NCBI GenBank assembly: GCA_936440205.1
Contig: OW387147.1
Coordinates: 21,663,629 to 21,727,628, forward strand
From: Lepidonotus clava
Lineage: Eukaryota > Annelida > Polychaeta > Phyllodocida > Polynoidae
Direction: 5' to 3'
Length of the DNA stretch: 64,000 bases
Part shown: in pieces, positions 1-13,406 of the stretch
Layout: each line of letters opens with the position of its first letter
Position numbering within the stretch: position 1 is the first letter of the stretch
Notes under the pieces: generated by a model
The model's database searches: none
The model's input: only the letters and a program-made list of their open reading frames with translations
Told to the model about the DNA's origin: nothing
Position numbers and translations under genes: made by a program

Positions 1-2115
1 CCCACTCTGCAGATTGAATTGAAGCATTGACCATCATGTATGATAGGGAATATTTTCTTTTTCTAAGTAATAGATACACTTTCTGCGAAGTTAATTATAA
101 AAAAAACACAATGAGAAAAAACTTTTGTTACAACATGAAGTTCTCGATGTCAAGACCAAAAAGACCCTAGAAGATTGACCAAAATGTCAGCTTGGACAAC
201 CACATTGCTTCCTAACCTTCCAATCTTCCTCTCTCAGTATACCCTTAAATCAGAAAGTTGGGCGTGTGTCGTGACTACCCGCCAGGTATTAGGATCCTGT
301 CTGTGGAGGGCATGGCCTGCTTTCGGCATCCATTCAGCCATCCGCCCACCACCATGGGGGCTTACAAAACGATGTCAAGGCAGGACATGCAACCAAGTGA
401 CAGAGTCCAGACCCTCCAACATATTTCTGCCAGATTCACTTTACTGGAATTTCTCTCTCTTTCAGTGCATTATAACGTTATATTAGCTTCATGTTTCGGA
501 TCGGATCTTTAAAAGGAGTACTAGTTTTAGAGACATGCAAGAGGCGCTCAAAGAAAAACAGAGCAGTTCTTTTCCAAGTTTTGTCGTTGAAAATGGTGAC
601 TGAATATGGCAGTTCAGGTTTGGTTACTGCCGTTAAACACGTTAGCTATTTGCCAAGAAGATCTATACCTTTTTTGTCTTTAAGTGTCTAGCTGCTACTA
701 GTCTAACATAAGTTGTAACCAGTATCATGATCTTTCCAACAAAACAAATACCGATTTAATCCATTAAACGTAGTTTCATGCTCACTGATGTTTTTGCATA
801 AAACAAGCTGTTTGCCTTTGAATTGCGACATAAGGGCAAGAAAATCAAACATCTATAATGATTATCATTGATCGGTTCTACGAGTCTACATGTTTTCACA
901 AAGATGACCTGCCCCGTCTGACAAGCAATCCTTGATAAATGGCCCAAAAGGTGACATCTGTATAACCCAGTTTTGTTGAGCTATTAAGCAGTAATTGCCA
1001 CTATTAAGGACCATTCGAATTGTTCTTATCGACATAAAGAGGGTCTTTGTGCAAGGATAGTCTGTCTTACTACGAGAGTTGATTGTATTTAGATCCTTCG
1101 TACCTGATCCGTCTTGTCAGGTAAGAATATATTGTCTTAACTTATAGTCAGCACAATTACGTGTTACCTGTCTTTGACCCGTTAACATCTTTGTATGTAG
1201 GCTAGCCAGTTTATCAAATTAGTCAAATATCAAATGTGGAAATCTTTTGCATCAAGATAATTGTCCGCCAAAAGTGAGAATGGCTAAAAATGTAATATCA
1301 CAAAAAACAAACAATTGTCCTCTTCTTTGTATTACCTGCACCACACATAAGATTTCTTGAGTTGACTGCCACAAGAAGACGATAACAATAACAGACACTG
1401 GGCCTGGGTGGCTGAGGGTAACAGGAGGAATATGCAATCAAGATGGATCCAATAACTATTGGGCAAGCGCCCGGGCAGTCCTTTCTTGTCATTTTATCTC
1501 ACAGGTTGATGTCTGCACAATCAGGATTTTTTGGGACAAAAACAGAAAACCAGAAACGGCCTTGTGATGGTTCACGAAGGCTGGTCAGATGGTCAGGTTT
1601 TTTTTTCTTAGCTTGCCTTTCAAAGGTCAGTCAACAGGTTTTGGAATACAGCCTTCTTTTGTTTGATAGTCCAAGAAGTTGGTATCTTTGATAATATTCA
1701 TTTTTGTAAGGGAATTGACACTCTTTGAGGGAGACGTTTTAATGCACATTTTAGGAGCGCATATTTGGTTGCATCTTTCATAAAATGATGCACTCAGCGT
1801 GGACCTTAATTTAGAACAATACGGACTTTTTTATTGTTCAATTCATACATTTACAGCAGCATCACATTCTGCATCTATTTACATGTCTTAAATCTAGATA
1901 TTATAGAATAAGTGCAGACTACAGTATTGTAACCATGGAAAGCGTTTCTCAGAATCATTATGTTGGTGGTCAGATATCACTATCGGCTCATCCTGCTCAT
2001 CCCATAGACTGAGCAGCTCCCAAACATCACGCGAGCAATTACTCCCAACCCACACTAAGCAATCGGGAGTAAATACCAACAGACTGACTACATATGCGTG
2101 AGTCGCTAACGACCT
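1..2115. other. No gene seen; AT-rich intergenic sequence
   Basis: Only chance frames, with no splice-supported exon, RNA gene or recognisable repeat. Confidence 0.5.
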
Positions 2116-2120
2116 CAGCC

Positions 2121-2229
2121 GACCGATTGCTGGCTGCCCAATAGCCACTACCCAACCAACCGATTGCTGGCTGCCCAATAGCCACTACCCAACCAACCAA
2201 TTGCTGGCTGCCCAATAGCCACTACCCAC
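2121..2229 (+). repeat. 37-bp tandem repeat, three copies
   Basis: The unit GATTGCTGGCTGCCCAATAG + CCACTACCCAACCAACC recurs near 2122, 2159 and 2196. The period is exactly 37 bp and copies are nearly identical, so the expansion is recent. Confidence 0.85.
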
Positions 2230-2254
2230 AGACATGCCATGAAACAGCCCATCT

Positions 2255-2268
2255 GTTTCCATGGCAAT
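2255..2268. promoter_or_regulatory. RFX X-box-like site
   Basis: GTTTCCATGGCAAT matches the GTHNYYATRRNAAC X-box except at the last base. It lies immediately after the 37-bp repeat array. Confidence 0.35.
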
Positions 2269-2269
2269 G

Positions 2270-4427
2270 TGTCTGGAGGGGAGGGGGGGGGAGCTGGAGG
2301 AGTAGTGGTATGGATGGTGGGTGCTCCAGGGTGGTTAATTACCCTTGATATTGTTTTAATTGAGCAGTGCGCCTCAGTGAAGGGGCTGACACCAGCACAG
2401 ATAGAAACAATGGTGGCGGTCGCATCCTTTGTTAGGCCCGGACAAGCAGATGATGATTAATCTCGATACCTGATCTGGCGCATGTGGTCCGCCTTGGCCG
2501 CGCAGTCGTCAATCAGCCCACATTGCCCGGCCGCAGACCACAACGCTTAATGATACCATTAAGATAGCCGCGTAAAAATCTTAATCATAATACCACCTTC
2601 TCTATGCATCTCTATAAATATATATGTAAATGTCTGTATGCATAGGAGATGAGATGGTTATGGGCAAGGCAATGAGAATGGCCTCATGAGATATGAATAG
2701 AATGGAGAGGGAGATAATGCTCATACATGCTGGCCAGGTGGACCTACAACAAACGCACAGAAAATGAGATGGACAGCTGAGACTAAGACAGAAGGGGCAG
2801 AATGGTACATCTAACTATAGTTCAGTGAGGTGACCATTTCAACATGACAATCTAATAGCCAATACTGAAGGTTATCAAGTCGTTTTTATCCTTTACCGAC
2901 GGAGTGATTTTCATTTATTCTGCACCTCTAAAAATAAGGCAAATCATCCCAGTACTCTGTTTTGCATCTTTGCTATACAAACACCTGCTTCAACAGCTTC
3001 CTAAAGCCCTGCACATATGTCCTAAATAAAACGAGCTAGGACTACTGGTACATTAACAGCTGATAAGCTCACTGTAAAGCAACGTTTTGGAGTGCACCTG
3101 AGGCATACAAATTCACCTTCCATTGCATTTTTTTCTCCTCCTCACTCACCCAAAAAGATACACACCAACATTATAAAATCTATCATCAGTAATATCACAC
3201 GATCAAAACGTATCTTCCTCACCAAAAGCCAACAGTGGGCAGTTGTGTCATATATCAAGAGGCTTGATTTCCAGGTCCCTGCACCTGATAGGCTCATGGA
3301 AAAAATACCTGCCTAATTCCAGGCAGTGATATGCCTACTCATATATACATGAGAAGGGTGATGATCTTATCAGGGCTTTATCAGGGCCCCCATATGCAGC
3401 CAGGGTGCCTTGATATCTTCGTTTTGGGTGTCTCATTATGAACGGAAAGAGGTATTTTTAAACAAATGAAAGTGGAATTGTAACGAGATAATCTGTGGGC
3501 AGTGTCCGGTAACCAATAACTGCTGTAATATTTCCAGGGGGAGTGCGGGTTACTTCTGGAACAGCCTTTAATGGCAGAACGTGCTATATAACAGTCACAG
3601 CTTGTAATACATGAAATTGTCGATGAAGGTGTATATCCGCAATCATCACATGGTGCCATATATCTTATACGATATGAGACAAATTTAGACATTTGTATAG
3701 ATACGTTTATCTTTGTATATCTGCATATGTGACTATCATATTTTCAAGCGCAATAATATTATATCATATGTTTCCTAAGTTCATAGACTACATTTTTGAT
3801 TATGATAGTATTAATGCTTATTGTCTAGCAATGGATTTGAAGTCTTTATATTTGTGCAGGACATTAGATAGTCTCATCTGTGACAAAGTAAAAGGAACTT
3901 ATTACAGAAATAGATTGTCATCTCTATAGTATCCCAAATAACAAAAAAGGTGGACGATATCCCAAAAGACCATCGCAATCGTCCTTCCTACTAACCCATC
4001 GTACATCCATATACGCCTATAGAGGCACCTCTCCCTCTCAGCCAAGCCACTGGAGTTATCGATTAGGTGCTTGGAATTTGACACAATGTGGAGTACATCA
4101 TTGTCCATGCCACCACCCTCAATCTTTGCGAGCCAAGGGAGATGGTGTGTGTTTCTATGAGGGATCTGTTTGAGGTTTGGGTCTGGGTGTGGGGATGGAT
4201 GGTTCTATAGTGAATTCTGTAGCCTAGCTTCGATGTTCTTAACAGATGGTGGATATACAAGAAAATGCAAATAATTATCCTATTATCTTGGGTATAGATC
4301 AAAACGAAAATGCAATGGAAAGTTGATATTCAGGCATCAGATGTTTACACTTATAATTTGCCTCATACAGTGATTGTATGAAATAGTGGGAATTTGGCCT
4401 GTCTAAAAATATTGTTGATATAGGCTA
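2270..4427. other. No gene seen; low-repeat intergenic sequence
   Basis: Contains a G run at about 2281-2290 and unremarkable AT-rich DNA. Short frames lack any protein character. Confidence 0.5.
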
Positions 4428-4676
4428 GTTTGTTTGTTGGGGTAGTTTAACGTCTGGCCAACCCTTATGGGTTCTTTCCAGACTGCACAAGGTAACACTT
4501 TTCAGCTTATTTTACGCCACAAGGGCGGTGACCGAATATATAATATGGTTTAGGAGAAACCCGCCACCGGGTGCAATACCCTACTCGTTGCTAAGAGTGG
4601 CAAGGGGTCTTCAATGTGTAATGTCCCTCAGAAAGGACACCACACACCCGGCCTTTTTAGGAAAGGCTGGTACATG
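4428..4676 (+). mobile_element. SINE-like dispersed repeat fragment
   Basis: The block has TAGTTTAACGTCTGGCC, then TTATTTTACGCC, GCAAGGGGTCTTCAATGTGT, and a closing GGCCTTTTTAGGAAAGGC hairpin. The TTTAACGTC and GGTCTTxAAxGTGT phrases resemble the conserved central regions of widespread invertebrate SINE/meta-SINE families. I recall the resemblance and cannot verify it here. The polymerase III promoter part is not visible, so it would be a 5'-truncated copy. Confidence 0.4.
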
Positions 4677-5076
4677 ATGCCTATAGAAATTTGAGAAAAT
4701 GCTTTATAAAGTTATAGGTTTTACTATTGCATATATAAAACACACGTTTTTATAACACAAATCCACCTTTAAGACCAATGTATTCTGGGATATGTTAAAT
4801 CGCAATAAACCAGGAATAATTCTCATTGGAAAAGCTGTCTAAAAATCAATTAAGTCCCTTGAGAGGTTTCAGTACATGAGGTCAAGATACCGCTATTATA
4901 GTCCAGAGTTTTCGGAGCCTTAAAGATATAATATAAGGCCCGAGAAACATTTAAACCCTTGTAATACCATACAGTAAGCGATGGTGGTGATATTGAGTGG
5001 TTGGGGGTGCAAGAAGGGTTGCTTGTGGGTGGTGCTGGTGTTAAGGGGAGGCGTTACATACAGCTGAGCCCCTGTT

Positions 5077-5126
5077 GAGCAGCTCTGAGCAGTTCACAGT
5101 GCGTGTTGAGCAGGTCTGAGCAGCTC
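5077..5126. promoter_or_regulatory. GAGCWGCTC cluster A
   Basis: GAGCAGCTC at 5077 and 5118, with GAGCAGTTC at 5087 and GAGCAGGTC at 5108, forms two pairs each at 10-bp pitch. Further perfect dyads follow at 5310-5318 and 5832-5840, with a variant GAGCAATTC at 5806. No known binding factor assigned. Confidence 0.6.
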
Positions 5127-5849
5127 GGAGGAGGCGGCTGTGCCGGAGTCAGAGAAGAGGACTCCACACTCGAGTAGACATCAAAGACTCCAATGATGAA
5201 TGGCCCAACCGCAGGCCCATTCACAGCAGACCACCACACTAGACTCCGGCCGGACTCACCGCAAGGCGCAGACATGGGCGATGGCTGGGTGGGCTGTTTC
5301 CTGCTATATGAGCTGCTCATGTAGTTGGTTTTTTTTTTTAAAACTGCTCATTACTTCATTAAATGGGTTAACCATTGTGTCTGGCAGTCATTGTTTATAA
5401 ATTGACATGTGAGTAGTGAGTAATTTAGGACAGTGCAGATTATATGGCTAGACTCGTTGATCATTAGTTTGTTTAAGGCAATACGGAATCATGATGCTTA
5501 AAACAAAGCAATTCAAGCATTTTTCCAGAAACTCTTATGAATTCTTACGGTTAGTCTACACAGCAAGAAAAGAGACCAAACGCTATATTCATTTCAAGCA
5601 TGGATCCAATCTAAATCCTACCATGCACAGATAACAAAAAATGACATTCAGCCATGTGGAAAATCTTCAATATAGGCAGATAATGAATCCCTATTGGCAA
5701 CTCTATAAAACGCGTACCGTCATCCAGACGCTGGGTAGTAATCACGTGTACATGATGATAGGAATAAATGCTCACAGAGGTTCTCAGCTGACCCACTTAC
5801 AGAGTGAGCAATTCGCAGCTGACTCTCACCCGAGCTGCTCATGTTGGCT

Positions 5850-8800
5850 CTTAACCACTGCCAGTGATAAAGCAAATGTATCACAGTGCCTGCTTAGCCT
5901 GACGTTTTATTCATGAAGACCATGCTGTGATTGCATTAACTGTACCAATTGATCATATGCTGGCCAGCGTGTTGCCCATCATGCCTTCAGCCATTGCACG
6001 GCCTTCGCTTTACCCATGTAAATGACAAGACAAAAGCAGCTACTTTCACATGCAATCTGAATGCATTGCAATAATGATAGCGATAACCAAATAAGGGCTG
6101 CATTGAATGATGGAACAGCAAGTATGTACGGCTCTGCTCCTTCTGAAAAAGAAAGAATAGGGACTCGGGTTTGGACATGTCGCTTTGTGACATATATTCA
6201 GTATGCGCTATTCGCAGAAGGAGGATCTAGTTTCTATTTGATGCATTCTAGGCTGACAGCTGAGATACAGGCAAATGGGGACCCTAATTCAGGAGGCTCA
6301 TTATGGCTATTCACTCATTCATTTGCCTATCTCAATCAGAACCAAAGCAGATGAGCCTTTTCTATTGCCTCTCATTGTTCTAGTCAGGCCAGTCCAATGG
6401 CTTAGTGTAGGGGATAATAGCAGTCATGTAACTAAGGGTCCATCCTCATTACTTCTGCATTTGCAATACTAGGAACATTGCCTTTTTCCTGCATGGGCTG
6501 CAGCAATATAACGTGACTGAGGATACTGCTGCGCAAAGCGACAGAAAGGCAAGCCTTGCCCCTATCGTAGCGAAGAGAAACTAAACAGAGGCTGGGCATC
6601 TTTCGAGATGAATTGCTGTGGAATTCAATTAATTAGCCATGGTGGAATATTCTAATAAGATTCCCAAGGAGATACATTAATAGCCACGCACGCCTGGTGG
6701 ATTTATTAAACAGAGAGCCTTTCAATTTAACCCCCTCTTGTCTGTTAGGGTTTTTAACCATTCAGTGTGGCTGGGTCTCTCACAGGGACATTGTTGGGGC
6801 CTGCTTGGATGGGAAGGGCTAGTATCCAGCTGAACCAGGGACTGGGTTTCTAAATGGGTATTCTCTATGGGGTTTTAATCGGTTGGATAATGATTCAGGT
6901 ACTGCCTCAGGGAGCACGGTGACATTCGCCTCCGGTGTTGTCACACAGTACATGTGTGTTAGCAGTTGGTATTAGCCTCAGACACATGGGACCACTGATG
7001 GGTAAAGATGGTCTCCTTAAAAAGCTTTATGATTCCAAGTTGATTAAACTGGTTAAAGCTAATGCAGTCTGGCACACCCTGACAGAGACAATACAGCTCT
7101 TAGTGGAAGGGGGTATTAAACTTCCCCCATCCACCATAAATTGACTTTTATGAAGAGTTTCGGTCAGGGGCAGATGCTGCAATCAAGCCGCACTTCAGTT
7201 CAATTCATCTTGAAATCGCCTAAATTGAGAGTTTCAGTACGCGAGTAGAATACCAGTTAATTTGATTCATGGTGTTTTAGTGTGGTGAAAAGAGATCTCA
7301 TCAGGCTGATAGACCACCAACAGACATGAGATAAAAAATTATGGTCTCTGGCGATAAATCCCCCTTGAACCTCCAGTTTCTTTAATGTGAACAGACAATG
7401 TGGAGAGTGAAGCTTTTAGTTCAGTAATGCTACAATGTACCCAGAGGGGAAAGCTATCTGTATGTAGTAAGTCTACTTAGCTCCTGATTCCTCTGAAAAG
7501 AATGATACACTGCTCGTGTTCTACAACTGCTTGACTTTGCTTTAGCTAAATTGAAAGCCTTTCAAAGATTACTATATCTAAAACTTTTGTTTTTAAAGAT
7601 ATGATCTTCTGAACAACATTAGGTTGCTCAAAAGTGTTTTTTTTATTAACCTGCAAGATAAGTCCGTACTGATTGCATGTTAGATTTGCAATAGTTTCAA
7701 TTTTCACTTATCTAATCACTTTCTTGTTTTACCATAACATTTCTAAATACCAACTTTAGCCATCACTGCAAGCACACTTTGGCTGATCCTCTCAAAGATT
7801 CTAAATCAAGTGGTCATGCAAAAGATGAAAACTGGTTTGTGATAATGAACTTTAGATCTCCTTCAACCATCTTTGAGTTCTGTGTCTTCGTGCTAATGTC
7901 TTTCCATTCCTTGTTTCCTCAGGATGACGGTATCTGGCCACTGCCCCTTTTTGTTATGTCGCTGGTCGCGTGGTGTCTCGGTCTCAAGCCTGGTGACAAA
8001 CCAGCCTGCGAACACCCTGTGATATCATTACTGGCATCTCTCATCGGGCAAATTTCTGATAATTGTGACTGCTGGTCGGCAGAAAAGCTTGTTAAATCAT
8101 GTAAAAAGCAATCAATCAGTGTAATGGCTGAGTGGTGGTGGTAGTGAGAGCGCGTGGCAGGCAAGCCGGATGGCCGATCAATCGATCTGGTTGCGTCAGG
8201 ATGCAACTTGCCAAGGCGACGAAGGCCCCCACGCGACAATTCACTACAGGGATAAGCGAAGGGCAGGCAGACAGGCGTTCAGTGGGCGGGCTGCGATGAG
8301 CAGGCTGCAATGGGCGAGGTCTGCGTCCCACGGTTGACTTGGCTTTGTCAGAGGCCAGTCTATAGAAGAAGGCCTATAGGATGCCTATAGACGGCTCATA
8401 TTGAGGTCTATTGGGGCCAGTCAGGCCTCAGAGGCGGAACACCTTCAAGTACTGACGTCTCAAAGACTCCATTGAGTCCAGTGGTGACGCTTCAGCACCT
8501 CTTGCAGAGGACTAAGGGTTCTGGGTGAGGTGGTAGGTGAGTTGGGGAGGCAGGGGGTTTGGGTAGGTATGGGGTTGGAGGGGTCAAGCCTTGATGGGTC
8601 GTTCTCTCTATATTAGACACATCGAATCTAAACTGTTTGAAACTAATGACAAGGAATAGTCCCACAAAAGGATATTAATTTCTGTAGATAGTTTCAATGG
8701 CTACCAAACGTTGAACAGACTGGCACTGAAAGAGTGGGGCCTGTGCTTATTCCAAAGCCAATATGCCAAAATCATTTTTTAGAATCTTATAAACATCATT

Positions 8801-10140
8801 TCGTCCTTCCATTGTAACTGGTAGCGCTATTAATATTTTTGGTTACCCTGTGCTGATGATGTTCATGTCGCAAAATAAACTATTTTTCTCGCAGTGTACG
8901 CCCTTAAACTTTTAGAGGTCTACATTTAATTTAGGCAATTTCAGGCCGAAAGAACACATCCGTCATAAGGACCTCACATAATTTACACGTTTAATGCTAT
9001 TATTGTTTAAACGTTAGGCTGCAGGGCCATATTCAATCTGGTATCACAATTACCACTCCATACCCCACGTGCATGTCTGATCACGTACTCACTGCGAGCA
9101 TAAATCATTTGTCGCCAGCAATAACAACAATTAAGCGTTCACTTCACGTTGAAAAAGACATGATGATAATTTGCATTCAATGCTGGCATAAAACATAGTT
9201 GGTGCGTGGGGTTGGAGAGATGGGAAAATGTAATGATGAGGGATTGATTCCTAAGGGTTACTTGATGGTGTTTAACGCTGTACACACATCCCCATGATAG
9301 CAATACTGTTCCTTAGAATTGCGGGATATAAGTAGATTTTTTACCTTTTCACAATTTCATACTCCATCCAACTGTCATGAAACTAGGATAAGCCATTGGA
9401 AGGTGAATAGAATGTTAGTGGCAGAAATCCATGTCTAATCCCTGGAATATGTTTATACTAGTACATTTTGAACTCACTGAAATGTAATCATTTACAAAAG
9501 ACGCGTTTATATAATATTTTCCTGAATTATCCTACTTTTATAACTATTTTACATGAGTACCAAGCTAAGTAAATGTTACCAATTATGCATGGACCAATAA
9601 ACTAGTTGAATATAACTCCTATTTACTATAACCGCCTCTGCTTCCCACTTCCAAGTCCTACCGCAGAAATCAAGAATAAGACATCGGAAGTCCAACGTCT
9701 TACCTCTACACCACAACCCAACCCCCAACCCCCATTCTCCCACCCACAACACGCCCCCCCCCCCCCCTCTCCTCTCCAGGTGTCTAGGGAGCGGCAGGCC
9801 TTGTTTCCCTGGAGGAGACACGACAGGTAATGAGAAAGCTTGTCCACCCGGCACGGAGGGGTGCTGCCGAGTAAGGTGACATGTACATCAAAGACATCCC
9901 CCACCCCCCACCATTACACCCTGGAGGAGAAGGCAACGACAACGGAGAAGGGGACAAAAATGACGCCTTGGCCGCCGTCGTCGGTGGAGAAAGAGTTAAA
10001 TCAACGGGTAATCGATCACAGCAGAGCCGAGAATCTGATAGATTGTGTCGGGTAGAAAAAGAAGGGCCACAATATGAGACGGCAATCTGCAGTGGGTGCC
10101 CGGTGGATGTGGTGGTAGTGTTGGTTTGCTTGTGGAAATG
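5850..10140. other. No gene seen; possible noncoding regulatory DNA
   Basis: 6580-7150 has clustered TAAT/ATTAAT words and few repeats, the look of a developmental enhancer, but conservation cannot be judged here. 7919-8340 and 9700-10110 are GC-richer, with a C run at 9753-9768. The 121-aa frame at 7779-8144 has no recognisable domain. Confidence 0.35.
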
Positions 10141-10144
10141 CTGG

Positions 10145-10730
10145 GGCAAATGGTAAGGGTTCTGAAAAACATATTTTCTCCTTTCATAACTTTAAGAGGT
10201 ATTCCTATTCATCAATTTTACAAACGGTAAAGCCCCATACCCACTAGGCGACTTTGACCAGAGTTGGGCGATTCACTGGTGCTATAATCGGCCGATTCTA
10301 CTAGAAGAATCGGCCGATTCTAGGGCAGAATGGTATCAAACATGTATATTTCAATATACGATACTAATTGGGAATCTGAATCGGTGCTAGAATCGGCTGA
10401 TTCTGTGAGAATAATCGGCCGATTCTAGTCAGCCGACTCAGGCAAAATCGCCTAGTGGGTATGGGGCTTTAGGGTTCTGAGAATCACAAATTTTCTCATG
10501 CAGTAACTTTTAATTATTCCTTACCTTACTACTATACCCTTTTAAGAGTGGTGAAGGTTTTCAAAATCATGTATTTTCTCATTCCATAACTTCTAGTAGG
10601 GTTATTTTTCTATGGTTCATTTTACAAACGGCAAGGGTTCTAGAAATCATTTATTTTCTCATGCTATAACTTTTAGTTATTCCTTATCTTTCTCCTGTTC
10701 CTTTGGTCCAGTTGGTACATATAAAATTTT
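10145..10730 (+). repeat. Short tandem repeat (~100-bp unit) interrupted by the MITE at 10228-10471
   Basis: Units share AAGGGTTCT, a run like ATTTTCTC, CATAACTT, and TTTTACAAACGG. They appear near 10152, 10470, 10548 and 10630. The MITE falls between ACAAACGG and GGGTTCTG, while a sister unit at about 10620-10645 shows the uninterrupted join ACAAACGGCAAGGGTTCT. Confidence 0.6.
10228..10471. mobile_element. MITE with perfect 24-bp terminal inverted repeats and TA duplication
   Basis: Both ends read TAAAGCCCCATACCCACTAG (then GCGA), and the 24-bp arms are perfect inverted copies. If the outer TA is the duplicated target, the pattern matches Tc1/mariner or PIF-type non-autonomous elements. The interior holds palindromic AATCGGCCGATT subrepeats and has no coding capacity. 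It is inserted in a tandem repeat (see 10145-10730). A diverged relative lies at 17367-17557. Confidence 0.85.
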
Positions 10731-10787
10731 ACAGTGAACTGAGTCACTCACATATTGGCCCATAGAGCTCTGACCCAGATACGGCGT

Positions 10788-10796
10788 GAGCTGCTC
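10788..10796. promoter_or_regulatory. Isolated GAGCTGCTC dyad
   Basis: Single perfect copy; a further perfect single copy lies at 15966-15974, 15 bp downstream of a TATATAA word. Confidence 0.4.
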
Positions 10797-11637
10797 AGAA
10801 GTCTGGTCTGGTAGACAGAGGGCTCCGAGGACAATGCCTGACCCGGACTCCCCGTGAAACAGACCTTATCAGCCTTAACGTGAGAGCGGCTACACCCCTC
10901 AACCTAGAGAGCTACGACCTCAGACCTAATTCGCACTATATAGGCAATGTGTTTCCGAAAATTGTCATTTGGGATTTGGGCAGATTAGTCAAAACAAACA
11001 ATTGGCATTGGAAAACAATGATCATCGTCCCAGGGCCTTCAGCAAAGGGTCAATTTAGATCAGCAGGCTTGTATCATTTAGATTTTATCTAGTCCAGAAA
11101 AAATCGCCCATTCTGAACTGGAACCGCATGGTCCGAATTTGAGGCGGGTTGTTTTCTACAAGCTGAAAAGGTACTTTACACACAATTCATACTGGCGGAA
11201 CAACATTCTAAAGACTCTAACATTATAATGTCTGTACAATGTGGATTGTTTTTAGTATTATTAAACTTTCATAACCTTAGAGATCTCACTTACAGTTAAT
11301 CAAGCGTTGCTACCACCGAACTAACAAGGGCCTACCTCACAACCAGTCTTGCTCATAGTCTGGGAGTCAAATTAACACTTACCACCCCACAGTCCTACCC
11401 CTAACAATAACATCAGCATTCCGAGCCTACCACCCAATGTCCCTACACGCTCCACTTACACCGTTTTATTTCTCTTGGGACCCCATCAGTATTTAACGTT
11501 GCGTTTTATCACTATGGCCACCCCCCTACCCTATCACTGCAGACCATAATGGCTCTATTGCACTGGTTGATTTCTATTTGGCCTTTTGTACTTGTCGTTG
11601 AAACTAGATATTGGTTATGTCTATAGAAAGGATTTGC

Positions 11638-11850
11638 GCTTTTCTTTCCAATGATATGTAGTATGTATAGAAATGTAGTGACCTTACTGCCAGTGGTTAA
11701 AATCTGCAAGTTATGCCTTTATAAAAGATATAAGCTTTTCTTTCAAATGATATGTAGTATTTATAGTCTCAATGTATATTCCTGGTGGAAAAATCCATGG
11801 TTACCTTACTGTCAATGGTAAAAATCTGCCAGTGAGGTCTAGGCTTCATA
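11638..11850 (+). repeat. Imperfect tandem duplication (~95-bp unit)
   Basis: GCTTTTCTTTCCAATGATAT at 11638 recurs as GCTTTTCTTTCAAATGATAT at 11733. In both copies it is followed by GTAGTAT-TATAG, then CCTTACTGCCAGTGG / CCTTACTGTCAATGG and AAAATCTGC. Confidence 0.7.
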
Positions 11851-12853
11851 CCTTAATACAAATCCCTTCACAGCATGGGGGGAACCAGTTACATGCCCTG
11901 CATCAAATCATACGTCAGACCCCACACTGTGACCACGTCACGATAGTCGCATGCGACTCCGCCCGTGACAACCGCAAAGGTAAATAGAGAGCGCAGTGAC
12001 AATTTATGACCAGCAGGGTCATGGAGGTGGGGCAATTTCTGAATAGCTTCATTACGCCATACGGTTAGGGTACTATAAAGCAAGAGGGGCAACCAAGGGC
12101 TGATATAAAACTCATTGCATGCACAATGACCCAGAGACAGCGTCTCGCTGACCTCGTGATGACCCCAACCGACATGGTTAGCCACGGTTATGCTTTATCT
12201 TTTCGGGCGCAGTGTAAAGAAGACATGGCCTTTGCAGAGCGCGTTCGGGGACAGAGACTAGATCCTGAAATATAAATCAGACTGATGTCTTTCTTTTGAT
12301 GCGGGGGAATGAGCGATGGCCTGGGGACTTTTAGGGGTGTTTCTCACTGACGGGCGTTCCGCTGGGAGTGTCAAATAGCAGCAGTCTGGTTGGAGTTAAG
12401 ATGTCTGTCTTGGAGCTTCTGTAGAAGTGTGAGTCTAAATATGAACACACAACATAAGATGAGTTGATTAAAAGGTCTAGATAGACAGGTCTAAAGGAAT
12501 GTACGTCTTTCACTATTATTTCAGATAAAGGGCCTTTGATATGGTATCTATTCTAAGTAACTTTGGCCATTAAGATACACAGATATTGAGTTGCTAATAA
12601 AAGCTCCTTTCTCTCCATTACCAATACTTTATATGAGATTGTATACCTATCGAAATATGTACTGAAAGCAATATTTAGAATATCTAGAAGTTGCTAGAAT
12701 CTGCTGTAGTACCCTGTCCGGGACCAAATAAAGCAGGAAAGTCTAGAAAGACTCAACTGTTAGTATTATAACAGTGTATTCCATTTTCTTCAATAAGGAA
12801 ACCAAAAAAAGAATTACATAGGAAACAGTATTATATTTCTATACAGAGTCTGA

Positions 12854-13077
12854 CAGGGGTTTTCCTTAACTTTTCTGTCCACTAGTCCATCGGGCTAGTG
12901 ATCCTGTCTTTGCACTAGCCCGAATCAAAGTTCCACAAGTCTGTATTAAGTCAATACTAGCAATTTTGATTAGTACCACTGGCCTAACAGGCTAGCTAAT
13001 AATAAATTGCACTAGCCCAGCCGGATTTTACTAGTACCCGGTACTAACTAGTAACTTTATGTAAAGGAAAATCCCTG
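12854..13077. mobile_element. MITE with CAGGGRTTTTCCTT inverted ends
   Basis: The left end is CAGGGGTTTTCCTTAAC and the right end GTAAAGGAAAATCCCTG. The inverted repeat has a few mismatches. The interior has repeated CACTAGCCC / GGGCTAGTG segments in both orientations. The duplication at the target is not evident. Class not assigned. Confidence 0.7.
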
Positions 13078-13398
13078 AGAGACGTTGCACAAATGACGTT
13101 GTACTTCAGCTTGAAAGGGCTTGGGTGCCACCAGGGTAATCATTTGATAATACTATACTTTCTAAAGATATATAACCCTACATCTCTTGGCTCGATGATA
13201 GTTCTTATCTACCGTGATATACCTAATATAGTTTTAACTCCCCATTTTAGCTCTCATTAAAGGAAAAGCACATGTTCACGATGATCACATAACAGCGTGA
13301 CCCTATCTGCACAAGGTCTATAGTGCAAGCTCAAAAGCCAGACTCTAAGTTAATTTAACCCAAAGACCATGCAGTTTCCACCTGTCATTGGGCCTGTC

Positions 13399-13406
13399 TA
13401 TAAAAG
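13399..13406 (+). promoter_or_regulatory. TATA-box-like element
   Basis: TATAAAAG followed by a GC-rich stretch resembles a core promoter. No open frame or known RNA follows within 100 bp, so it may be chance. Confidence 0.2.

Noticed and set aside
5077-5126. Classical p53 decamer interpretation of the paired GAGCAGCTCT units
   Set aside because: The 10-bp pitch resembles a p53 site, but the core lacks the CWWG centre, so I leave the factor unassigned.
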